NCBI GenBank assembly: GCA_902775195.1
Contig: CACYLQ010000004.1
Location: forward strand, 13,011-67,976
Source: an uncultured Pseudobutyrivibrio sp.
Lineage (GTDB): Bacteria; Bacillota; Clostridia; Lachnospirales; Lachnospiraceae
DNA: 54,966 bases
Reading direction: 5' to 3'
Shown here: piece by piece, positions 18,241 through 27,362 of the stretch
Layout: each line of letters opens with the position of its first letter
Numbering within the stretch: position 1 is the stretch's first letter
Notes under the pieces: model-generated
Told to the model about the DNA's origin: nothing
Database searches by the model: none
What the model saw: only the letters and a program-made list of their open reading frames with translations
Position numbers and translations under genes: made by a program

Positions 18241-19557
18241 ATGACAATTAATAAGTACACAGGAAAAACTGAAGAAGAAGCAATGGAAAAGGTACGTAAG
18301 GAGCTTGGCAATGCAGCTGTCATTATGAATGTGAAGGTTGTAAAGCCAAAGGGCTTAGGTGGATTTTTCAAAAGCAGCAGCTATGAGGTTACAGCGGCTG
18401 TTGAGGATGAGGGCTTTTCAAATGATGCAAAAGCATTTGCCGTGGAAACAGAGGAACAGCCTAAGGCTGCTGGTTCCTTTGAAGCTGTTGCAGATGATGC
18501 CATCATACTTAAGAATGCTTTTTCTGCAGTAAATGAAGTTTTAGAAAAGCAGGAGCCTGAAGTTAAAGTAGAACAGGTTGTTAAGGATCCAGCTATTAAG
18601 GAGTCAGCTTTTAATGAGCCTCAAGAGGTGCCTGCCCAGGCAACTGGTATTTACAAGAAACCATTAAAAGCTACAACAACTGTAATAAATGATAAGAAAA
18701 ATGACGATATTCCTATTAAGGTATCTTCAGAAAAGCCATCTATAGATGGAGATAATCATGTTTTCGTGAAGATGCTATATAACGTTCTTCTAGAAAACGA
18801 GGTTCAGGAAAAATATATTAATCAGGTGTTAGAGGACATGGATAAGGTCCTTCGTACCAGTCATTCTCTTGATAATCTATTATCAAATGTTTATCAGAAG
18901 ATGGTACTTAAGCTTGGCACTCCAACCAGAATTGTTCCTGGCGAAAAGCGACCAAAGGTTGTATTTTTTATTGGCCCTACAGGTGTAGGTAAAACTACCA
19001 CTATTGCTAAAATCGCATCAAAATTTAAAGTTGAAGAAGGCAAAAGGGTTGGTCTAATTACTGCTGACACATACAGAATGGCAGCAGCTAATCAGCTTCA
19101 AACCTATGCAAATATTCTTGGAGTTCCATTAAATGTTATCTATTCTGCAGAGGAGCTTCTTGATACTGTTAAAAAGCAGGCAAGAGAAAACGAAGATTTA
19201 GATGTAATTTTAGTAGATACAATTGGTTTTTCTCACAAAAACGAAGAACAAAGACAGGATACAAAAAAGCTTATTAACGCATTAGGAGAATATTATGATA
19301 GCGAAGTGTATCTTGTACTTTCTGCCACAACTAAGCAGAAGGATTTGATTGATATTGCAGATTCATATATGGAATTCGCAAAGTTCAATCTGATATTTAC
19401 AAAGCTAGATGAGACAAAATGTCTCGGAAATATTTTTAATATGAAGCAATATACGAAAGCTCCACTTTCATATATTACTGTAGGACAAAATGTGCCAGAT
19501 GACATTGAAATTGTAAACGCCCAGAAGCTGGTAAAGCAGTTATTGGGAGGAAACTAA
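18241..19557 (+). CDS. flhF: FlhF, SRP-type GTPase for flagellar placement
   Basis: FlhF is an SRP-family GTPase that controls flagellar number and position with FlhG. The N-terminal basic B domain (about 1-60) starts MTINKYTGKTEEEAMEKVRK. A variable acidic linker spans about 60-170, and the NG domain runs from about 175 to 438. The G1 loop GPTGVGKTT is near residue 245. DTIGFS (G3) and TKLDE (G4) are present. It overlaps no neighbour but sits 4 nt after flhA and directly abuts flhG. Confidence 0.95.
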   Translation: MTINKYTGKTEEEAMEKVRKELGNAAVIMNVKVVKPKGLGGFFKSSSYEVTAAVEDEGFSNDAKAFAVETEEQPKAAGSFEAVADDAIILKNAFSAVNEVLEKQEPEVKVEQVVKDPAIKESAFNEPQEVPAQATGIYKKPLKATTTVINDKKNDDIPIKVSSEKPSIDGDNHVFVKMLYNVLLENEVQEKYINQVLEDMDKVLRTSHSLDNLLSNVYQKMVLKLGTPTRIVPGEKRPKVVFFIGPTGVGKTTTIAKIASKFKVEEGKRVGLITADTYRMAAANQLQTYANILGVPLNVIYSAEELLDTVKKQARENEDLDVILVDTIGFSHKNEEQRQDTKKLINALGEYYDSEVYLVLSATTKQKDLIDIADSYMEFAKFNLIFTKLDETKCLGNIFNMKQYTKAPLSYITVGQNVPDDIEIVNAQKLVKQLLGGN

Positions 19558-20433
19558 ATGGATCAGGCTGAAAATCTCCGTAATGTTATCAAGGCTCAAA
19601 ACATAAGAAATATTGAAAATACTAAGGTTATTACCATTACATCTGGCAAAGGCGGTGTAGGTAAATCCAATATGGCTGTTAATCTGGCTGTATGGTTTAC
19701 ACGCCTGGGAAAAAAGGTAATTATTTTAGATGCTGATTTTGGCCTTGCTAATGTTGAGGTAATGTTTGGTACTCTGCCAAATTACAATTTATCTGATGTT
19801 ATTTTTAAGGGAATGAGCATCAGAGACATTATTACACCAGGCCCCCTTGGAATTGGATTCATTTCAGGTGGTTCTGGAGTAGTAGGACTTAACAATTTAA
19901 ATCGTGAACAAATTGCGTTTTTAGTACACAATCTATCACTTTTAAATGACTTATGTGATATCCTAATTATAGATACTGGCGCTGGAGTATCGGATCAGGT
20001 TTTAGAATTTGTTCTGGCATCCCCAGAAGTAATTTTAGTTTCCACGCCAGAGCCTAGCTCCCTTACGGACTCATATTCTTTGATGAAGGCAATGTATAAA
20101 AGCCAAAAGTATTCGAAGGAAGGTACTAATGTACATTTAGTTGCAAACAAGGTTATGAGTGAGACTGAGGGAAAAGCCGTATATTCTAAGATGGATTCAG
20201 TGGTTAAGAAATTCTTAGGTGGGGACCTGGATTATTTAGGATATATTGCATATGACAGTTCGCTGGAAAAGGCTGTTAGAAATCAAAAGGTAGTGTCCTT
20301 GGAATATCCAACAGCTAAATCTACAAAGTGTTTTGAAAGTGTAGCATCAAAGCTATTACAGAAGGATGAAAGCACCCATTTTAGATGGGGCGTTTCTCAT
20401 ATTTTTAATGTATTACTTAAGGATAGGGCGTAG
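19558..20433 (+). CDS. flhG: FlhG (YlxH), MinD-like ATPase controlling flagellar number
   Basis: This 291-residue ParA/MinD-type ATPase has the deviant Walker A motif [10 protein letters not shown] at about residue 28-37. It also has [14 protein letters not shown] and [13 protein letters not shown] (Walker B region), both typical of FlhG. It stimulates the FlhF GTPase through a short N-terminal basic segment (here about residues 1-18, with [11 protein letters not shown]). A C-terminal hydrophobic/basic helix may be the membrane-targeting sequence. The gene starts immediately after the flhF stop. Confidence 0.94.
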   Translation: MDQAENLRNVIKAQNIRNIENTKVITITSGKGGVGKSNMAVNLAVWFTRLGKKVIILDADFGLANVEVMFGTLPNYNLSDVIFKGMSIRDIITPGPLGIGFISGGSGVVGLNNLNREQIAFLVHNLSLLNDLCDILIIDTGAGVSDQVLEFVLASPEVILVSTPEPSSLTDSYSLMKAMYKSQKYSKEGTNVHLVANKVMSETEGKAVYSKMDSVVKKFLGGDLDYLGYIAYDSSLEKAVRNQKVVSLEYPTAKSTKCFESVASKLLQKDESTHFRWGVSHIFNVLLKDRA

Positions 20434-20436
20434 CTT

Positions 20437-21180
20437 ATGGAGATAATTGACTTAAGACCTGGCACACCTATAGAGTTTTCATTTGCCAGTACAAATTCTG
20501 ACGTGGAAAACAACATAGACGAGGATAGAAGTATCTATATTTCCAGCGTTTTTGGTGTTACCAAAAAAGAAGAAATAGTATTTCATATTCCTACAAGAAA
20601 AGGACATACGGTTACTATTCCCATGAATGTCCCTTTTAATGCTGTGTTCAATACAAAAGCGGGTATGTTTCAATTATCAGGAGAAATAACAAAGAGAGGT
20701 AGACTTGAGAACTTCCCAGTTTACGTGTTTGTACCAGATAGTAAGTTAAAAAAGGTACAAAGAAGAGATTATTTCAGATTCCAATGTCTTATTCCAATAA
20801 AGGTTCTTCCAATACCTAAGGATGTGGCCCTACTTCCTAATATGACCTTGGTAGAGGATGATTTAGAAAAATATGGTAATACCTACGGTGCTCCAGTTGA
20901 AGGCAATATATTAGATATTAGCGGTGGCGGAGCAAAGTTTAATGCAAAAGCAGATATAATCACAGAAAGATATATGTATGTATCCTTTAGACTTAAGTCT
21001 AAGGATGTTGATGCAACCATAAATGTAGTGGCAAGAAGGATAAAAACTGAATATAAAGAGGGTTTAGGTATCTACGAACATCGTATAGAGTTTCTTTTTA
21101 AAGAACCTGAAGATAGAGAAACAATAATTAAGTACATTTTTGATGAAGACCGACGTATAAGGAAAAAGGATCAGGGGTAA
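20437..21180 (+). CDS. PilZ-domain flagellar brake protein (YcgR/MotI type)
   Basis: This 247-residue protein has an N-terminal YcgR-like domain (about 1-100) and a C-terminal PilZ domain (about 105-240). The c-di-GMP binding signature is complete: RRDYFR (RxxxR-type) near residue 109, and DISGGG (D/NxSxxG) near residue 160. Related proteins (YcgR, MotI/DgrA) bind c-di-GMP and slow or disengage the motor. Its place between flhG and cheB, with a 3-nt gap to each, ties second-messenger control to this operon. In B. subtilis the homologue is encoded elsewhere. Confidence 0.87.
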   Translation: MEIIDLRPGTPIEFSFASTNSDVENNIDEDRSIYISSVFGVTKKEEIVFHIPTRKGHTVTIPMNVPFNAVFNTKAGMFQLSGEITKRGRLENFPVYVFVPDSKLKKVQRRDYFRFQCLIPIKVLPIPKDVALLPNMTLVEDDLEKYGNTYGAPVEGNILDISGGGAKFNAKADIITERYMYVSFRLKSKDVDATINVVARRIKTEYKEGLGIYEHRIEFLFKEPEDRETIIKYIFDEDRRIRKKDQG

Positions 21181-21183
21181 AGA

Positions 21184-22452
21184 ATGTATAAGATTTTAGT
21201 TGTTGATGACTCTGCACTCATGAGAAGAGTTATCTGTGATATTATTAACGCAGATAGTGATTTTCGTGTAATAGACGTCAGTGCAGACGGCGAAGATGCT
21301 TACAAAAAAATAAAGAATAATCCATACGATTTGGTTGTACTTGATATGATTCTTCCCAAGCTAACGGGAGTTGAATTACTTGAACGACTATACAATGAAA
21401 AGACGGACACGCACACGGTTCTTATTAGTTCTTCGTTAAAGGAAGACGCTGACAGTACAATAAAGGCAATGGGATATGGTGCATTGGATTTTGTGGTTAA
21501 GCCAATCCGTTCTAGCGGCGAAACCAGAGAAATCTTTGGAAGGCAACTTTTGGAAGCTCTTCACAATGTTACTAAATCCAGATCCTTTAAACAAATCGCT
21601 CCTAAGGCAAGCACAAGTGAGAATACAAGAGCTATAGGTGATTCTCACAGAAAGACAGCCGAAAGAATGGCTGGAATTAGAAGTCAGCTTGAGGAGGCTA
21701 AAAGAGGTATTGGTAGTGCGCAAACCAGTCCTTCAACAGTATCAAAGCCAGTAACAGGCACAGGTACAGCTCCTACTCCTACAACAAGCTCTATTCCAAA
21801 GCCAGCATCCACACCGGCGCCTTCAGCAGGCTCAAGTTCAAAGCCACCTGCTCCAAAGGGAACTGGAGTTAGAACTAAGAAGCTGATAGCACTTGCTTGT
21901 TCTACCGGAGGACCACAGGCACTTCACACATTTGTGCCAATGCTTCCAGAAAGCCTATCTGTTCCTTTGGTTTTAGTGCAGCATATGCCTGAAGGATTTA
22001 CAGGCTCACTTGCTGCCAGACTTGACCAAATCTCTGGCATAAAGGTAAAGGAAGCGGAAGATGGAGAGTATTTTAAGCCTGGAGTAGTTTATATAACACC
22101 AGGTGGTAAGCACATGAAAATCTGCGAAGACGGAAGTCATGCTGCATATTGTCATTTGGATGACAGCCCACCGGTAAATAGCTTGAAGCCATGTGCTGAT
22201 GTTATGTATCAGTCCCTGGCAAAAACAAGCTTTGATGAAATCATTTGCGTTGTGCTTACTGGAATGGGTGCAGATGGTTCAGAGGGAATCAGATACTTGA
22301 ATCAATACAAAAAGACTTACGTAATTTCGCAAGAGGCGTCCACATGCGTTGTATATGGAATGCCTAAGGCAGTGGAACAAGGTGGTTTATCTAATGAGGT
22401 AGTACCACTTAAATCAGTAGCTAATTCAATAGTAAAGAAACTTGGAGGTTAG
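21184..22452 (+). CDS. cheB: CheB, chemoreceptor methylesterase / glutamine deamidase
   Basis: CheB removes methyl groups from chemoreceptors when phosphorylated by CheA. A receiver domain (about 1-125) has DD at 8-9 and the phospho-acceptor Asp54. A Pro/Ser/Thr-rich linker runs from about 170 to 230. The methylesterase domain (about 235-420) has the catalytic Ser in CSTGGP, the His in QHMPEGF and the Asp in GMGADG. The linker is longer than in most CheB. No cheR is present in the window, so the partner methyltransferase must be encoded elsewhere. Confidence 0.95.
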   Translation: MYKILVVDDSALMRRVICDIINADSDFRVIDVSADGEDAYKKIKNNPYDLVVLDMILPKLTGVELLERLYNEKTDTHTVLISSSLKEDADSTIKAMGYGALDFVVKPIRSSGETREIFGRQLLEALHNVTKSRSFKQIAPKASTSENTRAIGDSHRKTAERMAGIRSQLEEAKRGIGSAQTSPSTVSKPVTGTGTAPTPTTSSIPKPASTPAPSAGSSSKPPAPKGTGVRTKKLIALACSTGGPQALHTFVPMLPESLSVPLVLVQHMPEGFTGSLAARLDQISGIKVKEAEDGEYFKPGVVYITPGGKHMKICEDGSHAAYCHLDDSPPVNSLKPCADVMYQSLAKTSFDEIICVVLTGMGADGSEGIRYLNQYKKTYVISQEASTCVVYGMPKAVEQGGLSNEVVPLKSVANSIVKKLGG

Positions 22453-22456
22453 TAAG

Positions 22457-24568
22457 ATGGATGTAAGTCAATATTTGGATATCTTTATCGACGAGACAAG
22501 CGGTCATATTCAGAGCCTTTCAGACAACATCATGGAATTAGAGAAAGAGCCTGAAAATAAGGATGTTGTAAATGAGATTTTCCGTGCTGCCCACTCTTTA
22601 AAGGGTATGGCTGGTACCATGGGATTCAAACGAATGCAGCATCTTACACACGACATGGAAAACGTTTTCCAGGAAGTTCGTAATGATAACGTTAAGGTTA
22701 ACTCAAACCTTATCGACATTCTTTTTAAGTGTCTTGATGCTATCGAGGGCTACCTTGATACTGTAAAAGCAACTTCAAACGAAGGTGAAGAAGAAAATGA
22801 AGCTTTAATTAAGCTTTTGAATGACTATCTTGCTCAGGCTGAGGGCGGAGAAGCACCTGCAGGGGATGCTGCACCAGCAGCAGAGGCAGCACCTACTGAA
22901 GCAGCACCTTCAGCTGATGATGGAGCAGATGGCCCATTGTATAAGAAGATTCCAGTTGACCCAGAGCTTTGCGAAAAGCTTAAAGGCGAAAAGCAGCTCT
23001 ATGGTTTCACTATTCATATTAACAAGGAATGCTTGCTTAAGGCAGCTAGAGCTTTCCTTGTATTTAAGGCTGTAGAAGAGTTTGGTCAGATTATGGTCTT
23101 TGATCCAAGTTCTGGTGATATTGAAGATGAAAAATTTGATTTTGATTTTTCATTTATTCTTTCAACCGAATCAGAGCTAGATCCTATTCTCGAAGCTGTT
23201 AAGGCAGTTTCAGAAATCGAATCTGTTGAGGCTGATAAGGTTACTGCTGATATGTACGAAAAGAAGGAAGAAGAGGCAGCACCAGCTCCTGCACCAGCAG
23301 CAGAGGCCGCACCTGCTGCTCCAGCGGCACCAGCCGCACCTGCACCAGCGGCACCAGCAGCACCAGCTCCTGCTGCAAAGTCTGGAGCAAAGAATCAGCC
23401 AGCTAACAAGCCTGTTACTTCACGTACAATTCGTGTTGATATTGAAAAGCTTGATGCTCTTATGAATCAGGTTTCCGAGCTTATCATTGCAAAGAACTCA
23501 CTTGCTTCACAGAGCAACAGCTCAGGTGAAATTGATCACCAGACATTACATGAAAATATCGAATACCTAGAGAGAATCACAACCAATCTTCATGAATCAG
23601 TTATGAAGGTTCGAATGGTTCCTATCGAATCAGTAGTTGCCAAGTTCCCTCGAATGATTCGAGACCTTGATAGAAAGCTTAACAAGCCAATGGAGCTTGT
23701 TATGACAGGTGAGGATACAGAGCTTGATAGAACTGTAGTAGATCAGCTTGGTGACCCACTTCAGCATTTGCTTAGAAATTCAGCTGATCATGGTATTGAA
23801 TCTCCTGAAGACAGAAGAGCTGCAGGAAAGCCTGAAAAGGGTACAATTTTCCTTAACGCTTTCCAGGAGGGCAACAACGTTATCATCGAAGTAGGTGATG
23901 ATGGTGGCGGTATCAATACTGACAAGGTTCGTGACAAGGCTGTAGAGAGAGGCCTTGTAACTCCTGAAGAAGCAGAAAACCTTACTCAGAAGGAAATTAT
24001 CGACTTCCTGTTTATGCCATCCTTCTCAATGGCTAAACAGATTACAGACATTTCTGGTCGAGGCGTTGGTCTTGATGTTGTTAAGAGTAATATTGAAGCT
24101 CTTGGTGGTGATGTATCCGTCAAATCTGTAATGGGTGAAGGCTCTACATTTACAGTAAGACTTCCTCTTACACTTGCTATTATTCAGGCTCTTATGGTTG
24201 AGATAAGAGACGAAAAATATGCTATTGCTTTAGCATCAATTATGAACATTGAAAATATACCAGTATCTGAAATCAAGTACGTTGAATCTAAAGAGGTTAT
24301 CCATCTTAGAGGTCAGGTTATTCCTCTTATTCACCTTGATAAGATTCTTGATTTTGAGCCAAAGGAAAGCCAGGAGGATACAATGACAGTTGTTATTTGT
24401 AAGAAGGGCGACACTTTAGGCGGTATAATCGTAGATAATCTTATTGGACAGCTTGAAATCGTTATTAAGTCACTTGGTAAGCTTGACAATAACAAGCTCA
24501 TCAGCGGTGCAACTATCCTTGGTGATGGCGAAATCGCTATGATTCTTGATGTCAATGCTGTTATTTAA
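22457..24568 (+). CDS. cheA: CheA, chemotaxis histidine kinase
   Basis: The 703-residue kinase has the usual five domains: P1 phosphotransfer (about 1-115, phospho-His46 in AAHSLKGMAG), P2 CheY/CheB docking (about 165-270), P3 dimerisation (about 325-390), P4 ATPase (about 390-565) and P5 CheW-like (about 570-703). The ATPase has LLRNSADHGIE (N box), VGDDGGG (G1) and GRGVGLDVV (G2). Linkers P1-P2 and P2-P3 are Ala/Pro repeats. ATG 22457 is preferred over an in-frame TTG at 22442, because GGAGG lies 8 nt upstream of the ATG and MDVSQYLDIF matches the family start. Confidence 0.96.
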   Translation: MDVSQYLDIFIDETSGHIQSLSDNIMELEKEPENKDVVNEIFRAAHSLKGMAGTMGFKRMQHLTHDMENVFQEVRNDNVKVNSNLIDILFKCLDAIEGYLDTVKATSNEGEEENEALIKLLNDYLAQAEGGEAPAGDAAPAAEAAPTEAAPSADDGADGPLYKKIPVDPELCEKLKGEKQLYGFTIHINKECLLKAARAFLVFKAVEEFGQIMVFDPSSGDIEDEKFDFDFSFILSTESELDPILEAVKAVSEIESVEADKVTADMYEKKEEEAAPAPAPAAEAAPAAPAAPAAPAPAAPAAPAPAAKSGAKNQPANKPVTSRTIRVDIEKLDALMNQVSELIIAKNSLASQSNSSGEIDHQTLHENIEYLERITTNLHESVMKVRMVPIESVVAKFPRMIRDLDRKLNKPMELVMTGEDTELDRTVVDQLGDPLQHLLRNSADHGIESPEDRRAAGKPEKGTIFLNAFQEGNNVIIEVGDDGGGINTDKVRDKAVERGLVTPEEAENLTQKEIIDFLFMPSFSMAKQITDISGRGVGLDVVKSNIEALGGDVSVKSVMGEGSTFTVRLPLTLAIIQALMVEIRDEKYAIALASIMNIENIPVSEIKYVESKEVIHLRGQVIPLIHLDKILDFEPKESQEDTMTVVICKKGDTLGGIIVDNLIGQLEIVIKSLGKLDNNKLISGATILGDGEIAMILDVNAVI

Positions 24569-24582
24569 TAGGAGGTGAGACC

Positions 24583-25050
24583 ATGTCAGATTTGGCTATG
24601 TATGATGTAGTTGAGAAAGAAAAGAAGCAATACATTGTAGTAAAAATTGGTGGCGAGCATTATGGTATCGACATTTCCTATATTGATAACATTGTTCGTA
24701 TGAGTAAAATCACTAGAGTTCCAAAGGCACCATCTTACTATAGAGGTGTTATTAATCTTCGTGGTGAGGTTGTTCCTGTAATGAGCCTTAGACGTAGAAT
24801 GGATCTTGATGATGATGAATTTACAGATGCTTCACGTATTATTATTCTAAAGCTTGATGGTGGCGGTCTTATGGGCGTTATCGTTGACGAAGTAAAAGAG
24901 GTTCTATCATTATCTGAGGATGACATCGAAGCACCATCTTCTACACTTAAGAGTAAGAATTCTTTCATCAATGGTGTAGGAAAAAATGGGGATGAGCTTA
25001 TTTCTATCTTTGAGATTAGCTCAATTATTGGGGAAAATGATGCTTCTTAA
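24583..25050 (+). CDS. cheW: CheW, chemotaxis coupling protein
   Basis: This 155-residue CheW-domain protein couples chemoreceptors to CheA. Conserved features include YGIDISYIDNIVR near residues 27-39, YYRGVINLRGEVVPV around 52-66 and GVIVDEVKEVL near 97-107. It is a single domain, so it is not the CheV fusion. AGGAGGTGAG precedes the ATG, and cheA ends 14 nt upstream. The order cheA-cheW-cheC-cheD matches B. subtilis. Confidence 0.95.
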   Translation: MSDLAMYDVVEKEKKQYIVVKIGGEHYGIDISYIDNIVRMSKITRVPKAPSYYRGVINLRGEVVPVMSLRRRMDLDDDEFTDASRIIILKLDGGGLMGVIVDEVKEVLSLSEDDIEAPSSTLKSKNSFINGVGKNGDELISIFEISSIIGENDAS

Positions 25051-25062
25051 TGGGAGGTTTTT

Positions 25063-25677
25063 ATGCTCACACTTAATGAGGTTAACGAGAAATATTTTGA
25101 TGTCCTCAAAGAAATAGGTAATATTGGCGCTGGCAATGCTACAACAGCCATCGCCAATATGCTTGGCCTTAGAATTGATATGAGCGTTCCAGAGGTTGCA
25201 TTTTTACCTGTTGAGGAATTAGGTTCAGCAATTGGCTCAGAGGATGAGATAATTGTTGGTATATTACTTGGTGTTGAAGAAGATATTGACGGCTCCATGA
25301 TGTTTCTTATGGATATGGCCAGCGCCCATCACATCGTAAACAAGCTAATGATGAGAGATGACTCTTATAATGAACCATTTGATGAAATGGATTTATCTGC
25401 AATTAAAGAAGTTGGAAATATTATTGCAGGCTCTTATCTATCAGCGCTATCAGGTCTAACAAACCTTACAATTGTACCATCAGTACCATTCGTGGCAGTA
25501 GATATGGCAGCCGCTATTCTTTCCGTTCCTGCTGTTCAGTTTGGTATTTTTGGCGATAATGCACTTATGATTAACACAGATTTTTCTGATGATTTAGGAA
25601 TAAAAGGACATTTTATTCTTATGCCAGAGGAAGATTCGTATGCAAAGATATTAACGGCACTTGGTGTACCAATATAA
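25063..25677 (+). CDS. cheC: CheC, CheY-P phosphatase
   Basis: This 204-residue CheC has both active-site repeats: EIGNIGAGNA near residues 13-22 and EVGNIIAGSY near 117-126, each giving the Glu and Asn pair that attacks CheY-P. CheC is stimulated by CheD, whose gene follows after 15 nt. With FliY this gives two CheY-P phosphatases, and no CheZ is needed. TGGGAGG precedes the ATG. Confidence 0.94.
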   Translation: MLTLNEVNEKYFDVLKEIGNIGAGNATTAIANMLGLRIDMSVPEVAFLPVEELGSAIGSEDEIIVGILLGVEEDIDGSMMFLMDMASAHHIVNKLMMRDDSYNEPFDEMDLSAIKEVGNIIAGSYLSALSGLTNLTIVPSVPFVAVDMAAAILSVPAVQFGIFGDNALMINTDFSDDLGIKGHFILMPEEDSYAKILTALGVPI

Positions 25678-25692
25678 GGAGCGTGTTTAGTT

Positions 25693-26181
25693 ATGGGGCA
25701 GATGATTAAAGTCGGCATGGCCGATCTAAAAGTATGCAAAGCTCCGGATAATCTGACTACTATTGGTCTTGGGTCGTGTATTGGAATTGCAATCTACGAT
25801 CCTTCCACAAAGATTACAGGACTTGCACATATAATGCTACCTGACAGTACGTCTATTAGAAATAATTCTAATATTGCAAAGTTTGCTGATACAGGAATTC
25901 AAAAGCTTTATGATGATATGATTAAAGCTGGAGCAAATAAAGCTAGATTAGTCGCTAAAATTGCAGGTGGTGCCAAGATGTTCGAAATGCCTGGTGCAAA
26001 CGCAGCAGGTATAAATGTTGGGCAACGTAATGCAGAGGCATCTAGGGCTAAGCTTAAACAACTGGGCGTAAGGCTTGTAGCAGAGGATTGTGGACTTAAT
26101 TACGGTCGAACAGTAGAAATTTACAGTGAATCTGGTGAATACTATATAAAAGCAGTTGGCAAAGAGTTAAAGATTATTTAA
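25693..26181 (+). CDS. cheD: CheD, chemoreceptor glutamine deamidase
   Basis: CheD deamidates receptor glutamines and binds CheC. The 162-residue product has the catalytic Cys29 in GLGSCIGIAIYD and His46 in GLAHIMLP, plus the GGAKMF segment typical of the family. The start at ATG 25693 is consistent with family length and is preceded by AAGGAGCG. It ends before a small membrane-protein gene. Confidence 0.95.
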   Translation: MGQMIKVGMADLKVCKAPDNLTTIGLGSCIGIAIYDPSTKITGLAHIMLPDSTSIRNNSNIAKFADTGIQKLYDDMIKAGANKARLVAKIAGGAKMFEMPGANAAGINVGQRNAEASRAKLKQLGVRLVAEDCGLNYGRTVEIYSESGEYYIKAVGKELKII

Positions 26182-26209
26182 AATATATACTAGATGGTTG
26201 GAGGAAAGT

Positions 26210-26515
26210 ATGAATACTAAGCCTATACCTATTATTATCACGCTTGTTGCAGCATTAATTTCATGCGTTATTTCTATAATGCAGCACGCTGATTTTTCCG
26301 TTTTTGTTACAAGGCTTTTAGTTGTTGTTCTAATTTTCCTTTTCATGGGGACTGTCATTAAGATTATTTTAGATTATTCGTTTAGAACTTTGGAACCAAC
26401 TGCATCTGTCGACGAACAGATGGATGCAATTATGCCAGAACAAACTGGTGAGGAATTGCCAGAAGAAGATGTTACAACCACAGAAGAAAATTCGAGTGAA
26501 TCTGAGGAAGGTTAA
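26210..26515 (+). CDS. Small two-helix membrane protein of unknown function in the flagellar operon
   Basis: The product is about 101 residues. Two hydrophobic helices (about 6-27 and 32-55) are followed by a short linker and a strongly acidic tail rich in Glu, Thr and Ser. ATG 26210 is chosen because GGAGG lies just upstream (about 26200-26204); an in-frame TTG at 26198 is less likely. It lies between cheD and sigD, where B. subtilis has no gene. I do not recognise a family. A membrane role tied to motility is inferred from position only. Confidence 0.65.
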   Translation: MNTKPIPIIITLVAALISCVISIMQHADFSVFVTRLLVVVLIFLFMGTVIKIILDYSFRTLEPTASVDEQMDAIMPEQTGEELPEEDVTTTEENSSESEEG

Positions 26516-26549
26516 AATAATAAGATTGCTCGTATTGAAGGGGGCATAA

Positions 26550-27317
26550 ATGAAAGCAGGTGACAGAGAAAAGCTCTGGGATAAATACAAAGTAAATCCC
26601 ACCAGTGAGCTTAGGGAACAATTAATACTTGAATATGCGCCACTTGTTAAAATCGTTGCAGGTCGACTCTGTATGTATTTGGGGAATACAGTAGAGTATG
26701 AGGATTTATGCAGCTATGGTATATTTGGCCTTATTGATGCAATAGATAAGTTTGATTTGGCAAAGGATGTTAAATTCGAAACTTACGCTAGTCTTCGCAT
26801 CAGAGGTTCTATTTTGGACCAAATCAGAAAAATGGATTGGATTCCACGTACCATCAGACAACGTCAACGTATGATTGATGATGCCATCAAAAATATTGAA
26901 GCGCGAACAGGTCACAGTGCATCAGATGAAGAAGTTTCTGCTGAATTAAACATTTCTCCTGATGAGTTTATGAAATGGCAGTCACAGCTTAATGTAACGA
27001 ATGTTGTTTCATTAAATGAGTTTGTTGAATCTGGTAATGAACCGGTTATGGAGGCTGAACACAATTCTCATTTTATTCAGCCTGAAGATAATATTTCAAA
27101 GCAGGAATTATCTGAAAAGCTTAAGGAAGCCTTAGATAAGCTTACAGAAAAGGAAAAGCAGGTTATTCTATTGTATTATTATGAGGATATGACTCTTAAA
27201 GAAATCAGTGCAGCGCTGGATGTATCTGAATCAAGAGTTTCACAGCTTCACACCAAGGCTCTTCAAAAAATGAGAACAACCCTTGGTGATTACATTGGAA
27301 TTTTAACAAATAAATAA
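26550..27317 (+). CDS. sigD: SigD (FliA), flagellar RNA polymerase sigma factor
   Basis: This 255-residue sigma-28 type factor directs late flagellar and chemotaxis genes. Region 2 (about 20-90) has EYEDLCSYGIFGLIDAIDKF and FETYASLRIRGSILDQIR. Region 3 contains DWIPRTIRQRQR. Region 4 (about 190-250) has the helix-turn-helix LKEISAALDVSESRVSQLHT. The length and all regions are typical. GAAGGGGG precedes the ATG. No obvious anti-sigma (FlgM) gene lies in the window. Confidence 0.96.
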   Translation: MKAGDREKLWDKYKVNPTSELREQLILEYAPLVKIVAGRLCMYLGNTVEYEDLCSYGIFGLIDAIDKFDLAKDVKFETYASLRIRGSILDQIRKMDWIPRTIRQRQRMIDDAIKNIEARTGHSASDEEVSAELNISPDEFMKWQSQLNVTNVVSLNEFVESGNEPVMEAEHNSHFIQPEDNISKQELSEKLKEALDKLTEKEKQVILLYYYEDMTLKEISAALDVSESRVSQLHTKALQKMRTTLGDYIGILTNK

Positions 27318-27362
27318 TTTAGTAGTTTAATTGTTATGGTATTCCAACAGGGAGGGAATGTT

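Noticed and set aside
23226..23465. An alternative-frame Gln/His/Leu-rich ORF in the cheA linker.
   Set aside because: It arises from reading the Ala/Pro codon repeats in another frame and has no start signal.
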